Shown here: positions 1-8,651 of the stretch, piece by piece
Layout of the letters: each line of letters opens with the position of its first letter
Position numbering within the stretch: the stretch's first letter is position 1
Assembly (NCBI RefSeq): GCF_020404405.1
Contig: NZ_JAIZDA010000004.1
Coordinates: forward strand, 1-64,000
Direction: 5' to 3'
DNA from: Novosphingobium sp. FKTRR1
GTDB lineage: Bacteria; Pseudomonadota; Alphaproteobacteria; Sphingomonadales; Sphingomonadaceae
Length of the DNA: 64,000 nucleotides
Program-made: the position numbers and the translations under genes
The notes under the pieces: generated by a model
The model's database searches: none
What the model was told of the DNA's origin: nothing
Seen by the model: only the letters and a program-made list of their open reading frames with translations

Positions 1-245
1 GGCTATCTTGACAAAACGAACCATATAGGATAATTGCGCTGCCAAGGATCGAGGGGCGAGGCCAAGGCCGGTCTTGTCTTTTGCTTCTTTCGGTCAGGGT
101 TCACAGCCTGATCGGCGCGACCGGTGCGGGTTGCTGCGGGTCTTGCGTGGGCGTTTCTCCCCCCTCAAGTCCCAGGCCGGGCAATTCGCTGCCAGCACCG
201 CGCGGGGTGAACGGGCGAGCCATCGTGCTGCGTCCGGGAAGTGTC

Positions 246-273
246 TGAAATCACAATATAAAACGTGATTTCA
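246..273. repeat. 9-bp perfect inverted repeat in AT-rich island
   Basis: TGAAATCAC (246-254) and GTGATTTCA (265-273) are perfect inverted copies around an AT-rich 10-base loop that contains TATAAA. In otherwise GC-rich DNA this stands out as a possible dimeric repressor operator over a -10-like element, or as a hairpin. No gene directly downstream explains it. Confidence 0.35.
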
Positions 274-585
274 AGGACTTCCGCCGGGTCGGCCGTTTGC
301 GAGCCGCCGCCGGACCTGTCAGCGTCACCCGCGCGCGGTTTGATCACACCTCAAGGCCGATCCGGGCCAGCGCGCGTTGGCGGGGCCCGGACATTCGCAC
401 ACACACGGCAACGCACGCTCCTGCCCGCAGCGCCATGGCTGGCGCCGCACCGGTCGCGTGATCCTGATTGGTTTGTTTTCCTTACGCAAATGGTCCGGGG
501 TAGCGCCCGGATTTTTCGCGTGTCCGGCGTCCGCGTGGAAGTCCTTGCCGATTGGGGAGGGACTTGCCCTTGCGAAATCAGGCGC

Positions 586-615
586 AAAAAAGGGGCCAGC
601 GGTCAGGCTGGCCCC
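586..615 (-). terminator. Orphan Rho-independent terminator on minus strand
   Basis: GGGGCCAGC (592-600) and GCTGGCCCC (607-615) form a perfect 9-bp stem around a 6-base loop. Six A residues at 586-591 on the given strand become a U6 tract after the hairpin for leftward transcription. argG already has its own terminator at 1162-1197, so this one implies a separate leftward transcript arising between about 620 and 1160, where no protein gene is visible. Confidence 0.6.
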
Positions 616-1161
616 CGTTTGGTGCTCGCAAACGGCGCATCCGGGGCAGGGCGTGGCGCTCGATCGGTCTGTCAAGGATGCCCCCGTGGGTGGGGCCCTT
701 GGCACGATCGCGCCCGGTGTCTGCCGGTCGCCGGTTCGGCGGACGCTGGCGTGCGCAATGCACGGGAAACGCGCGCCGGGCGGGCATGTGATGGCTTGAC
801 CAGTCTCCGGCAGCGCTCCCGCATGGGCCACCCTCAGGCAGCCGGTCGGACGCATTCCCTGAGCGCAGGGCAAGCTGCTCGGTCGCTCGCGAACGGTGTC
901 GACGCGCGACTTTCGCTCCGGCAGACAACGTTGTTGGCAAGGTTGCAAGGCGCCGCGAGCAGCCCTGCAAACCGGTTTCACCAGCAACGTCCAGAACCGG
1001 GCCTTGCAAGGAAAAGTGACGCGTTAACAGGCGGTTGCGGGCCTGCGCATGCGCTGATCTCCCCACTCGACAGGTAAAAGCTGCGCCCATCGTCCGAGTC
1101 GTGCAAGCGAAAAATGACAGAGTTATCCACAGGCGTTGCGGCTTGCGGTGGACAAAACGAC

Positions 1162-1197
1162 AAACCGCCGAAAAGCTTGTGCTTTTCCGGCGGTTTG
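1162..1197 (-). terminator. argG terminator
   Basis: A stem of about 15 bp with one bulge (AAACCGCC... pairing with ...GGCGGTTT) lies 35 bases after the argG stop codon in the leftward direction and is followed by a T-rich stretch on the minus strand. Confidence 0.65.
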
Positions 1198-1231
1198 CGT
1201 GTCGACTGGGGATTCTTGCGTAGGAAGCGGA

Positions 1232-2449
1232 TCAGCCCCGGTCGCGCTGGGCCAGCAGGCGCAGCCGCAACGCGTTCAGCTTGATGAAGCCCGCCGCATC
1301 CTTCTGGTCATAGGCGCCGGCATCGTCCTCGAACGTGACGTGGCGTTCGGAATAGAGGCTGTCGTCCGACTTGCGCCCGACGACGCTGGCCAGCCCCTTG
1401 TACAGCTTGAGCCGGACGGTGCCGTTGACCTTCTCCTGGCTGAGGTCGATCGCGGCCTGCAGCATCTCGCGTTCCGGGCTGAACCAGAAGCCGTTGTAGA
1501 TCAGTTCGGCGTACTTGGGCATCAGCTCGTCCTTGAGGTGCGCGGCACCCCGGTCGAGCGTGATCGATTCGATGCCCCGGTGCGCGGCGGCATAGATCGT
1601 GCCACCCGGCGTTTCGTACATGCCGCGGCTCTTCATCCCGACGAAGCGGTTCTCGACCAGATCGAGGCGGCCGATGCCGTGCTTGCGGCCCAGTTCGTTC
1701 AGCGCCTCGAGCAGGGTGGCCGGGCTCATCGCCTCACCATTCAGCGCGACGCCATCGCCCTTGGCAAAGTCGATGGTGATGTATTCGGGCACGTCGGGCG
1801 CGTCTTCGGGGTTGACCGTGCGCGAGAACACGTAGTCGGGCACTTCGGCCCACGGATCTTCGAGCACTTTGCCCTCGGACGAGGTGTGCAGCATGTTGGC
1901 GTCGGTGCTGAACGGGCTTTCGCCGCGCTTGTCCTTGGGCACCGGCACCTGATGCGCTTCGGCCCAGGCGATCAGCGCGGTGCGGCTGGCCAGATCCCAT
2001 TCGCGCCAGGGGGCGATGACCTTGATCGACGGGTCGAGCGCATAAGCCGACAGTTCGAAGCGGACCTGATCGTTGCCCTTGCCGGTGGCGCCGTGCGCGA
2101 CCGCGTCGGCCCCGGTCTCACGCGCGATCTCGATCAGGCGCTTGGAAATCAGCGGCCGCGCGATCGAAGTGCCGAGCAGGTAGTCGCCTTCATAGCGGGC
2201 ATTGGCGCGCATCATCGGGAACACGAAATCGCGCACGAACTCTTCGCGCAAATCGTCGATATAGATGTGCTCGGGCTTCACGCCCATCAGTTCGGCCTTG
2301 GCGCGCGCGGGCTCCAGCTCCTCACCCTGACCCAGATCGGCGGTGAAGGTCACGACCTCGCACCCGTACGTGACCTGCAGCCACTTGAGGATGACGGAGG
2401 TGTCGAGCCCGCCGGAATAGGCAAGGACGACCCGCTTGATATCGGACAT
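1232..2449 (-). CDS. argG: Argininosuccinate synthase
   Basis: This cytosolic enzyme joins citrulline and aspartate using ATP (AMP + PPi released) to make argininosuccinate, the penultimate step of arginine synthesis. The 405-residue product is the usual length. It opens with the PP-loop of N-type ATP pyrophosphatases, SGGLDTS at residues 12-18, and keeps the full synthase body. The start is an ATG at 2449. It is transcribed alone, leftward, and ends at the hairpin at 1162-1197. No other arginine gene is nearby, as is common in sphingomonads. Confidence 0.97.
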   Translation of the reverse strand: MSDIKRVVLAYSGGLDTSVILKWLQVTYGCEVVTFTADLGQGEELEPARAKAELMGVKPEHIYIDDLREEFVRDFVFPMMRANARYEGDYLLGTSIARPLISKRLIEIARETGADAVAHGATGKGNDQVRFELSAYALDPSIKVIAPWREWDLASRTALIAWAEAHQVPVPKDKRGESPFSTDANMLHTSSEGKVLEDPWAEVPDYVFSRTVNPEDAPDVPEYITIDFAKGDGVALNGEAMSPATLLEALNELGRKHGIGRLDLVENRFVGMKSRGMYETPGGTIYAAAHRGIESITLDRGAAHLKDELMPKYAELIYNGFWFSPEREMLQAAIDLSQEKVNGTVRLKLYKGLASVVGRKSDDSLYSERHVTFEDDAGAYDQKDAAGFIKLNALRLRLLAQRDRG

Positions 2450-3059
2450 GGACTTATCCCCTTGGGCATCTGGCGTAAGGTCAGGGACGGCTGGAAAGCG
2501 CGCACCCTTGCGGCGCGCCGCCTAACAGGCAGGCGTGCAATAGGCAACCATATGGCGCCGAAGCCCCGCGCAAGGGCTTCGATCCTGCCGACAAACTGCC
2601 CGGCACGAGTCTTTGCCAGGATCATATCATTGGACGAGACCTGCGAGCCTTGGGCTGGCAGGGTTCGGGTCAGCGGGTCAGGAGCACGAAACATCTCCTG
2701 ACGGATAGCAGAAACCAGGACTCCCCAGCCCATGGTAACCCTCCGGAGCTATGGCCAATCCGCCTATCGTCCTGCACCTTTCCTGTAATCCTGAGGAACA
2801 CGCCGCAGTGTTGCCGCGTAAGTAAAAGCGCATGGACTTGGCCCAAGGTCATCCCCAGACACATGCAGTTCGGATGGAGATCGCTGCAAAACCTGGCCGA
2901 GCGTAGTATCCGGACCGGCGAGAATTGGCAGATGTGCAGGCAATTCATGGGCTTTGGCGATGGCCCGCAACCCCTCCGTTTTGGATTGGCTCTCGGGCAC
3001 ATGGCAGCATCGCGCCCGCGCCCCTTGCCATCGCCCTTGCGGACTCATAGCCTGATCGC
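2450..3059. other. Intergenic region between divergent argG and phzF-like genes
   Basis: About 610 bases separate two divergently transcribed genes, so promoters for both should lie here. I see a hairpin at 2677-2702 (GTCAGGAG pairing with CTCCTGAC). Short frames on both strands (for example 2764-3048 minus) do not resemble any protein I know and lack ribosome binding sites. The stretch could contain decayed coding sequence, but nothing supports a specific call. Confidence 0.4.
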
Positions 3060-3899
3060 ATGGATCTGGACCTTGTCGATGTATTCGCTTCTGCCGCGCT
3101 GACCGGCAATCCGCTGGCCGTGGTACGCGGCGGGCAGGCGCTGGACGACGCGGCGATGCTGGCGCTCACCCGCTGGCTGGGCTTTTCGGAGACGACCTTT
3201 CTGCTCGAACCGACCGATCCAGCGGCCGATTACCGGGTGCGGATCTTCTATCCGGCGGGCGAATTGCCCTTTGCCGGGCATCCGACACTGGGCAGCGCAA
3301 GGGCCTGGCTGGCCGCTGGGGGGCAACCGCGCCGACCCGGCGTGGTCGTGCAGCAATGCGGCATCGGGCTGGTCGAAGTGCGAATCGAGGACGACAGGCT
3401 GGCGTTCCGCGCGCCGCCCTTGATCCGCTCAGGGCCGCTCGATCACGCCGAACGCGCCGATGCGGTGCGGATCGCGGGGGTGCAGGACGACGACGTGATC
3501 GCGGCGGTCCACGCCTGCAACGGGCCGGGCTGGAAGCTGTTGCACTTGCGCGATGCGGCGGCGGTGCTCGCGGCCAAGCCGGTGCCCGAAGCCCCGGTGC
3601 CGACCGATGTCGGGCTGGTCGGCGCCTTGCCCGCTGGCAACGATGCCGCGTTCGAGGTGCGCGCTTTCTTCACCGACCCGCAAGGGCGGCTGCGCGAAGA
3701 CCCCGTCACCGGCAGCCTCAACGCCGCGATCGCGCTTTATCTGTTCGAGCAGGGGTTGGGCGGTGCTGGCTATGTCGCGGCGCAAGGGCGGCTGACCGGA
3801 GCCGATGGCGCGGTGCACGTCACCCGCGACGGCACCGCTGCGTGGATCGGCGGCAAGGCGGTGCTGGTCACACAGGGCGGCGCGCTGCCGCGCTGGTAA
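3060..3899 (+). CDS. PhzF family isomerase/epimerase
   Basis: A 279-residue member of the PhzF/diaminopimelate-epimerase-like fold, with two similar half-barrels. The family's catalytic glutamate is present in GFSETTF (Glu44), followed by the characteristic RIFYPAGELPFAGHPTLG segment and, in the second half, a DPVTGS motif. PhzF of phenazine synthesis isomerises dihydro-hydroxyanthranilate, but most chromosomal homologues act on unknown substrates. There are no other phenazine genes here, so the pathway name should not be transferred. It is a single gene, divergent from argG and convergent with rlmN. Confidence 0.85.
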   Translation: MDLDLVDVFASAALTGNPLAVVRGGQALDDAAMLALTRWLGFSETTFLLEPTDPAADYRVRIFYPAGELPFAGHPTLGSARAWLAAGGQPRRPGVVVQQCGIGLVEVRIEDDRLAFRAPPLIRSGPLDHAERADAVRIAGVQDDDVIAAVHACNGPGWKLLHLRDAAAVLAAKPVPEAPVPTDVGLVGALPAGNDAAFEVRAFFTDPQGRLREDPVTGSLNAAIALYLFEQGLGGAGYVAAQGRLTGADGAVHVTRDGTAAWIGGKAVLVTQGGALPRW

Positions 3900-3933
3900 G
3901 ACCGAGCGCCAGATCGCTTAGGCCCCAGATCGT

Positions 3934-5205
3934 TTAGCCTAGCGCGGCCTGCTTTTCCTCGGCCAGCCGGTCAAGCTCGGCGCGGCTCTTGCGCTCGGCG
4001 GTGGTCTTTAGCTGACCACAGGCGGCATCGATATCGCGCCCGCGCGGGGTGCGCACCGGTGCGGAGATGCCGGCTTCGAACACGATGTCCGAAAAGCGGC
4101 GGATGCGCTCGGGCGTCGAGCATTCGTAAGGCGCGCCGGGCCAGGGGTTGAACGGGATCAGATTGACCTTGGCCGGCAGCTTGTAGTGCTTGATCAGGCG
4201 GACGAGTTCGTGCGCGTCGGCGTCGCTGTCGTTGCGATCTTTCAGCATCACGTACTCGAACGTGATGCGCCGCGCGTTCGAAGCGCCGGGGTAGGCGGCG
4301 CAGGCTTCGAGCAGTTGCTCGATGCCGAACTTGCGGTTGATCGGCACGATCTCGTCGCGCACGTCCTTGGTCACCGCGTGGAGCGAGACGGCAAGGTTGA
4401 CGCCGATCTCGACGCCGCAGCGCTCCATCATCGGCACCACGCCGCTGGTCGACAGCGTGATCCGCCGCTTCGACAGCGCAAGGCCATCGCCATCCATCAC
4501 CAGCTTGAGCGCATCGCGCACGTTGTCGAAGTTGTAGAGCGGCTCGCCCATGCCCATCATCACGATGTTGGTCAGCAGGCGCCCATCCGAGGTGTAGGAA
4601 CCGGCGGCTTCTTCTTCGTCTTCATCGTAGTCGAGGCCCGCCATCGTGCCGCCGCCCTTGGGCCATTCACCCAGCGCATCGCGCGCCAGCATGACCTGCC
4701 CGACGATCTCGCCCGGCGTCAGGTTGCGCACCAGCCGCATCGTCCCGGTGTGGCAGAACCGGCAGTTGAGCGTGCACCCGACCTGACTGGACACGCACAG
4801 CGTGCCCCGGTCGGCGTCGGGGATGAACACCATTTCATAGTCTTGCGCATCGGCGGTGCGCAGCAGCCACTTGCGCGTGCCGTCGGTCGAGACTTGCGCT
4901 TCGACGATCTCGGGACGGCCGACGACAAAGCGTTCGGCCAGCCATGGGCGCATGGTCTTGGCGATGTCGGTCATCGCCTCGAACTCGGTCACGCCGCGAT
5001 GATAGAGCCAGTGGAACACCTGCTTGGCGCGCAGCTTGGCGGCCTTCGCATCGAGCCCGGCGGCCTCGAACAGCGCGGCGATCTGCGGGCGCGGCAGGCC
5101 GATCAGGTCGATCCGGCCGTCGGCGCGGGGGGTGACTTCACGGGGAACGGGAACCGGGTCGACGTGGCCGGGAATGGGCATCAGCGGTGTGGGCATGGCC
5201 GCCAT
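3934..5205 (-). CDS. rlmN: Dual-specificity 23S rRNA A2503 / tRNA A37 C2-methyltransferase RlmN
   Basis: A radical-SAM methyltransferase that methylates C2 of A2503 in 23S rRNA and A37 of some tRNAs. The CxxxCxxC cluster motif is visible (CTLNCRFC), followed by the typical GMGEPLYN and LSTSGVVP segments. The C-terminal part contains the cysteine of the catalytic pair (DIDAACGQL). The open frame extends upstream to 5412, but that part is atypical sequence overlapping the promoter region of the divergent barrel gene. I place the start at the ATG at 5205 (423 aa), with another ATG at 5196 equally possible. Confidence 0.93.
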   Translation of the reverse strand: MAAMPTPLMPIPGHVDPVPVPREVTPRADGRIDLIGLPRPQIAALFEAAGLDAKAAKLRAKQVFHWLYHRGVTEFEAMTDIAKTMRPWLAERFVVGRPEIVEAQVSTDGTRKWLLRTADAQDYEMVFIPDADRGTLCVSSQVGCTLNCRFCHTGTMRLVRNLTPGEIVGQVMLARDALGEWPKGGGTMAGLDYDEDEEEAAGSYTSDGRLLTNIVMMGMGEPLYNFDNVRDALKLVMDGDGLALSKRRITLSTSGVVPMMERCGVEIGVNLAVSLHAVTKDVRDEIVPINRKFGIEQLLEACAAYPGASNARRITFEYVMLKDRNDSDADAHELVRLIKHYKLPAKVNLIPFNPWPGAPYECSTPERIRRFSDIVFEAGISAPVRTPRGRDIDAACGQLKTTAERKSRAELDRLAEEKQAALG

Positions 5206-5447
5206 ATAGGGAATCGCGCGGGTTTGCGCAAATGCCGTGGTGCTTGGGAACCGGAGCCGCTTGTCGCAAGGTCGGCCCGGCGCGCGGTGGGCACGTTTCA
5301 TCCGAAACCAGATTAACATGAAATAACAGAGCGTTGCCAAACGGTTCAGGTGCGCAGGACCAAAAAGCCTCCAACGACCGGTGACCGGAACGGCACTCAA
5401 ACGCCGCCACAATCCACCGGACCGGTCGTGTCACAAGGAGGAATACC

Positions 5448-6149
5448 ATGCACAAAGTCGCCCTCAAGCTCGCCAGCGTCGCCCTGTTCGGTGGAGCCCT
5501 GATCGGGGTCGCCGCACCCGCGATGGCGCAGGAAGCGAACGCCAATGCCGACGCACCGGCGCGTGCCTTTCAGGGACCGACCGTCAGCGCCTCGGTCGGT
5601 TGGGACCACCTGCGTTCGGGCAGCACCAACGACCTGGACGGCAGCCGCACCAAGCAGTCGCTCGACGGTGTGACCTATGGCGGCGCGATCGGCTATGACC
5701 ACGCCATCACCAGCCACGTCACGCTGGGCGCCGAAGCCGAACTGACCGGCAGCAGCGCCAAGTGGGACAACAACAACGGCGTGCCCAACACCTTCAGCCT
5801 CGGCCGGGTCAAGGCGGGTCGTGACATCTATGTCGGCGCGCGCGCCGGTTATGCGGTTTCGCCCACCACGCTGGTCTATGTGAAGGGCGGCTACACCAAC
5901 GCGCGCTTCGGCCTGCTGGCCAGCGACGGCACCACCAGCAACTATGCGCGGCTTGATACCGACGGCTACCGCATCGGCGCCGGTGTCGAAAAGAAGTTCG
6001 GCTCCAACACGTTCGGACGCGTCGAGTACCGCTACTCGAACTACAGCAAGGGCGAGTTCGACTACAACGGCAACACCGCCGACAGCCAGCGCTTCAACAT
6101 CGACACCGACCGCCATCAGGTCATGGCGAGCGTCGGCTACCGCTTCTGA
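5448..6149 (+). CDS. Outer-membrane beta-barrel protein (first of tandem pair)
   Basis: A 233-residue protein with a clear signal peptide (cleavage expected after APAMA, residue 27) and a mature part made of alternating short beta strands typical of the 8-stranded OMP_b-brl/opacity-like barrels. It ends in a C-terminal aromatic (SVGYRF), the usual BAM recognition signal. A strong AAGGAGG lies 8 bases before the ATG. The neighbouring gene at 6281 is a paralogue, with the same GYDHAI/GYDFAL, LGAEAELTGSSAK and RVKAGRDIYVGARAGYAVSP segments. The role is unknown; such small barrels are often stability or adhesion proteins. Confidence 0.88.
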   Translation: MHKVALKLASVALFGGALIGVAAPAMAQEANANADAPARAFQGPTVSASVGWDHLRSGSTNDLDGSRTKQSLDGVTYGGAIGYDHAITSHVTLGAEAELTGSSAKWDNNNGVPNTFSLGRVKAGRDIYVGARAGYAVSPTTLVYVKGGYTNARFGLLASDGTTSNYARLDTDGYRIGAGVEKKFGSNTFGRVEYRYSNYSKGEFDYNGNTADSQRFNIDTDRHQVMASVGYRF

Positions 6150-6176
6150 TCAGGTTCTGATCGGGTGCGACCCGAA

Positions 6177-6209
6177 GGTGCCGGTTTCCGCATGGCGGGA
6201 GCCGGCACC
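6177..6209 (+). other. Hairpin after first barrel gene
   Basis: GGTGCCGG and CCGGCACC enclose a secondary stem (TCCGC/GCGGGA), 28 bases after the stop codon. No U tract follows, so this is more likely an mRNA 3' stabiliser or a weak terminator than a classical one. Confidence 0.35.
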
Positions 6210-6234
6210 GGCGCGCTCCATTTGTCGCGAAGGG

Positions 6235-6271
6235 CCCTGCCTGCTCCACCGTTAAGGGAGAGCAGGCAGGG
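6235..6271 (+). promoter_or_regulatory. 12-bp perfect stem-loop in leader of second barrel gene
   Basis: CCCTGCCTGCTC (6235-6246) and GAGCAGGCAGGG (6260-6271) are perfect inverted repeats with a 13-base loop, ending only 9 bases before the first possible ATG. In an mRNA covering both barrel genes this would sequester the purine-rich leader, so it may differentially set expression of the second paralogue or act as a transcription stop between the two. Confidence 0.5.
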
Positions 6272-6280
6272 AATTGTCGA

Positions 6281-6973
6281 ATGGAGTCAATGATGAAGCA
6301 GCTTTTCCCGATCGCTTTGGGCGGCCTTGCCGTAACCATCGCGCAACCCGTTCTGGCGCAAGAGGACCGCGCGCCGCGCACCCCTTCCGAAGCCTTTTCG
6401 GGCACCCGCATCGAAGCCTTGCTCGGCTATGACCACGTCGGCGCATCGAGCACCAAGGACATCGACAGCACCGCCGCCTACAAGCCATCGAGCGATGGCG
6501 TGGTGTTCGGTGGCGGCATCGGCTACGACTTTGCCCTGACCCGGCGCGTGACGCTGGGCGGCGAAGCGGAACTGACCGGCAGCAGCGCCAAGTCGACCAT
6601 CGATGCCACCGACACCTTCAATCTGACCCGGTTGCGCGCCGGGCGCGACTGGTACATCGGCACGCGCATCGGCTATGCGGTTTCACCCTCGACGCTGCTC
6701 TATGCCAAGGCCGGGTACACCAACGCCCGGTTCAACCTGACCGGCGCCAATTCCACGCAAGTGCTGACCGACCGGCGCGATCTCGATGGCTATCGGTTGG
6801 GTGCCGGTGTCGAGCAGAAGATCACCGGGCTGACCTTCACCAAGCTGGAATACCGCTATTCGCACTACAGCAACGCGACCAGCAACTATGATGGCTATAC
6901 CCCCGACGCCAGCACGTTCGGGCTGAACAGCAACCGCCACCAGATCGTCGCCAGCGTCGGCGTGCGCTTCTGA
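6281..6973 (+). CDS. Outer-membrane beta-barrel protein (second of tandem pair)
   Basis: Paralogue of the preceding gene, 230 residues from the first ATG. In-frame ATGs at 6290 and 6293 are plausible alternatives, since GGAG at 6283-6286 sits ahead of them. It has a signal peptide ending near VLAQ, a conserved barrel with the LGGEAELTGSSAK, GRDWYIGTRIGYAVSP and YAKAGYTNARF strands, and a C-terminal Phe (SVGVRF). The two copies clearly come from a local duplication. A good terminator follows at 6981-7010, so the pair probably forms one transcription unit. Confidence 0.87.
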   Translation: MESMMKQLFPIALGGLAVTIAQPVLAQEDRAPRTPSEAFSGTRIEALLGYDHVGASSTKDIDSTAAYKPSSDGVVFGGGIGYDFALTRRVTLGGEAELTGSSAKSTIDATDTFNLTRLRAGRDWYIGTRIGYAVSPSTLLYAKAGYTNARFNLTGANSTQVLTDRRDLDGYRLGAGVEQKITGLTFTKLEYRYSHYSNATSNYDGYTPDASTFGLNSNRHQIVASVGVRF

Positions 6974-6980
6974 CCGGATG

Positions 6981-7010
6981 CGGGAGCGGGGCCGCGCGGC
7001 CTCGCTCCCG
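6981..7010 (+). terminator. Terminator of the barrel-gene pair
   Basis: GGGAGCGGGGCC pairs with GGCCTCGCTCCC (one G-U), forming a 12-bp GC-rich stem 8 bases after the stop codon and followed by GTTTCTC. Confidence 0.6.
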
Positions 7011-7029
7011 TTTCTCGCGGTCAATTGGC

Positions 7030-7530
7030 CTAAACCCCCGAGCACCCCAGCGCGGCGGCATCGATGGCCGAGGCGGCGCCGCTCAGGCGGAAGGTGTCGC
7101 GAAAGGTGCGGCCATTGGCGGCGCGGGCGCTGACCGCCATCTCGCCACCGCCGCGCAAGGCCGCGATGATCGCCGCGTCCATCCGCGCATCCTGCGCCCA
7201 GGCGTCGGCTTGTCCGGCCACCAGATCGAACTTCTGACCGCCCAGCGACAGCGTGACCGGCCCGCCCGGAGCGAGCCTTTGCGCCAGCCGGACGTGGACT
7301 TCGGCGCGCACCCCGCGCCGGGGCCAGACCCCGACGGTGAAATAGGGCTGGAACTCGTCGGCGTGGCCGGGTGACCCTTCGGCCTTGGCAATGGCGTAGC
7401 AGCGCGGCACGCCCAGATCGCGGAACGCGCCCCAGCGATCGAAGATGCCGAGCGAATCGCGCGCCGTGGCGGGCGCCGCCGCGAGCAAGGCCGCCATCCC
7501 GAGGGCAGACCCAAGGAGCGCCCGGCTCAT
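7030..7530 (-). CDS. Exported protein, IalB-like
   Basis: A 166-residue protein with a signal peptide (cleavage near TARDS, about residue 24). The mature part has two cysteines, one near the N-terminus (VPRCYAI) and one near the C-terminus (AALGC). That layout, plus the repeated beta-rich pattern, resembles the invasion-associated-locus-B family of small periplasmic proteins, but I cannot assign it firmly. The start codon overlaps the stop of the upstream 67-aa gene by 4 bases (ATGA). It is the last gene of a four-gene operon and its function is unknown. Confidence 0.75.
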   Translation of the reverse strand: MSRALLGSALGMAALLAAAPATARDSLGIFDRWGAFRDLGVPRCYAIAKAEGSPGHADEFQPYFTVGVWPRRGVRAEVHVRLAQRLAPGGPVTLSLGGQKFDLVAGQADAWAQDARMDAAIIAALRGGGEMAVSARAANGRTFRDTFRLSGAASAIDAAALGCSGV

Positions 7531-7730
7531 CCCTCGATCAGGTCCAGCCAGGCCACCACGTCGTTGTCGGTGGCGATGAACAGCCCCTCCTGTACGTCCT
7601 CGGTTTGCGCGGCGGCGATGCGCATCGCTTCGGACAACGGGCCATAGAACAGCGTCTCGGCCGAGCCGCCTTCAACCGCGTCACCAAGGTGATAGAGCCG
7701 CACGCTGGCGTCGTCGTGGGTGGTGCGCAT
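7527..7730 (-). CDS. Conserved-looking 67-aa protein of unknown function
   Basis: A short acidic soluble protein starting MRTTHDDASVRLYHLGD and ending VVAWLDLIEG. No motif is recognised. The case for a real gene is positional: its ATG overlaps the stop of the DUF4169 gene by 4 bases, and its own stop overlaps the start of the exported-protein gene in the same way, so the frame is locked into a translationally coupled operon. Composition (balanced Asp/Glu, aliphatic, few Cys/Arg) is unlike the shadow frames around it. Confidence 0.72.
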   Translation of the reverse strand: MRTTHDDASVRLYHLGDAVEGGSAETLFYGPLSEAMRIAAAQTEDVQEGLFIATDNDVVAWLDLIEG

Positions 7731-7930
7731 CAGGGCTTGTCCTTGTCCGCAGCTTGCGGATCGCGCCGGGCACCATCGAGCAGCCGCGCCGCGCGGTCGG
7801 CTTCCTGCGCGCTGCGTTCGCGTTCGGCGCGGGTGCGGCCATGCAGCGCGCGGTTGGCCGAGGCCTGATCGGCGGCGGCCTTGCGCGCGGCCGTCTTGCG
7901 CGCGGTGCGCAAGTTGACGACATCGCCCAT
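7730..7930 (-). CDS. DUF4169 family protein
   Basis: A 66-residue, highly charged protein (MGDVVNLRTARKTAARK...). It matches the alphaproteobacterial DUF4169 pattern: an N-terminal (I/V)NLR.ARK motif, an Ala/Lys/Arg helix, then NRALHGRTRAERE and a Glu/Ala/Arg helix ending in a basic patch. The role is unknown; the composition suggests a helical nucleic-acid- or protein-binding adaptor. Both ends overlap neighbours by 4 bases (ATGA), placing it second in the operon 8577-7030. Confidence 0.85.
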   Translation of the reverse strand: MGDVVNLRTARKTAARKAAADQASANRALHGRTRAERERSAQEADRAARLLDGARRDPQAADKDKP

Positions 7931-8577
7931 CAGGCGTGCTCCGTGCCCTGGGTGGAGCCGTGGAACACCTGTTCGGCGCCATCGGCGACCAGTGCGATCG
8001 AGCCTTGCACCAGCGAGGGCGCGACCGGGGCGCCAAATTCGGGATGCACCGGATAGCCCGCCATGATCCCGCGCAGCACCCGGCTGGAAATGCCGTGCAT
8101 TACCACGATGTGATCGCCGCCCTCATTGCCGACAAAACGCAGCCAGCGGCGCAGGCGGGCGGCGATGGTCACGTAGTTTTCGCCATCGGGGGCGGGGCGC
8201 AGCAAGTGATCGGGCAGGCGGATCGGGCCGAACTCGGCCTCGACATCGGCATAGCTGCGCAGACACCAGCTGCCCATGTCGATCTCTTTCAGGTCCATCG
8301 TCCGCCGTGCGGCGAACCAGTCGAGCCCCAGTTCCTCGCAGATCAGCGCCAGCGTTTGCAGCGCACGGCCGGTGTCCGAGACGTGGAGCGTGACCTTGGG
8401 CGCAAGCCCCAGTCCCTGCTTCAGCGCGGCCCCCATCTGCAGCGCCTGCTCGCACCCCAGCCGGGTCAGCGGCGTGTGGATCGTGTTCGACTGCAGACGG
8501 TGCGTCAGGTTGAACACGGTTTCGCCGTGGCGCAGGATGAAGAAGCGGCCGGGCGGGCAATCGGTCGTACCGGACAT
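7930..8577 (-). CDS. Histidine phosphatase (phosphoglycerate-mutase-like) family protein
   Basis: A 215-residue branch-1 histidine phosphatase. The catalytic phospho-acceptor motif LRHGET is near the N-terminus, the partner histidine is in VVMHGISS, and arginines lie between. Substrates in this family range from sugar phosphates to alpha-ribazole phosphate, and no cobalamin genes are here to favour the latter. The frame opens at an ATG at 8607. I prefer the ATG at 8577 because GGAG lies 11 bases ahead of it while nothing precedes 8607. First gene of the ATGA-coupled operon. Confidence 0.85.
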   Translation of the reverse strand: MSGTTDCPPGRFFILRHGETVFNLTHRLQSNTIHTPLTRLGCEQALQMGAALKQGLGLAPKVTLHVSDTGRALQTLALICEELGLDWFAARRTMDLKEIDMGSWCLRSYADVEAEFGPIRLPDHLLRPAPDGENYVTIAARLRRWLRFVGNEGGDHIVVMHGISSRVLRGIMAGYPVHPEFGAPVAPSLVQGSIALVADGAEQVFHGSTQGTEHA

Positions 8578-8621
8578 GGTGGTCAGAACTCCGTCAGAGT
8601 CGGGCATTCAGGCGGCGGGCA

Positions 8622-8651
8622 GTCAAGTGGCGGCTGGTCAAGTGGCGGCTG
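8622..8651. repeat. Tandem 15-bp duplication at the greB stop
   Basis: GTCAAGTGGCGGCTG occurs twice head to tail (8622-8636 and 8637-8651). The second copy covers the last codons and stop of the Gre-factor gene. It looks like a slippage duplication that created a spare in-frame stop; no regulatory meaning is evident. Confidence 0.7.

Larger units (their letters stand above)
1..1231. other. Long stretch without a supportable gene
   Basis: About 1.2 kb before the argG stop holds no reading frame that translates into something protein-like; the frames present are rich in Arg, Pro, Gly and Cys and recognise no family. It does hold structure. There is a TTGACA hexamer at 8-13 followed by GATAAT at 29-34 (15-bp spacer, short for sigma-70), a 9-bp inverted repeat in an AT-rich island (246-273), a strong terminator for minus-strand transcription (592-615), a single perfect DnaA box TTATCCACA (1123-1131) and the argG terminator (1162-1197). 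The segment 620-1060 is rich in short palindromes. An untranslated RNA is possible but I cannot name one. Confidence 0.5.

Noticed and set aside
8..34. TTGACA...GATAAT at the left edge as a strong promoter
   Set aside because: The spacer is only 15 bp and nothing identifiable lies downstream; kept only as a remark.
1123..1131. Perfect DnaA box TTATCCACA suggesting a replication origin
   Set aside because: Only one box was found, without an AT-rich unwinding region or origin-associated genes (dnaA, parAB, hemE).
1136..2701. Open plus-strand frame of about 520 codons opposite argG
   Set aside because: Antisense to an unmistakable argG; long opposite frames are expected in GC-rich genes, and the translation is Asp/His/Arg/Gly-rich without family resemblance.
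2650..3102. Overlapping frames before the phzF-like gene
   Set aside because: No start context, unlikely composition and no family; frames on both strands are similarly poor.
3911..3939. Imperfect repeat AGATCGCTTAGG / AGATCGTTTAGC between phzF and rlmN
   Set aside because: Short, imperfect and without structural or regulatory context.
5206..5412. N-terminal extension of RlmN by 69 residues
   Set aside because: Sequence is not conserved-looking, lies in the shared promoter region with the divergent barrel gene, and lacks a ribosome binding site.
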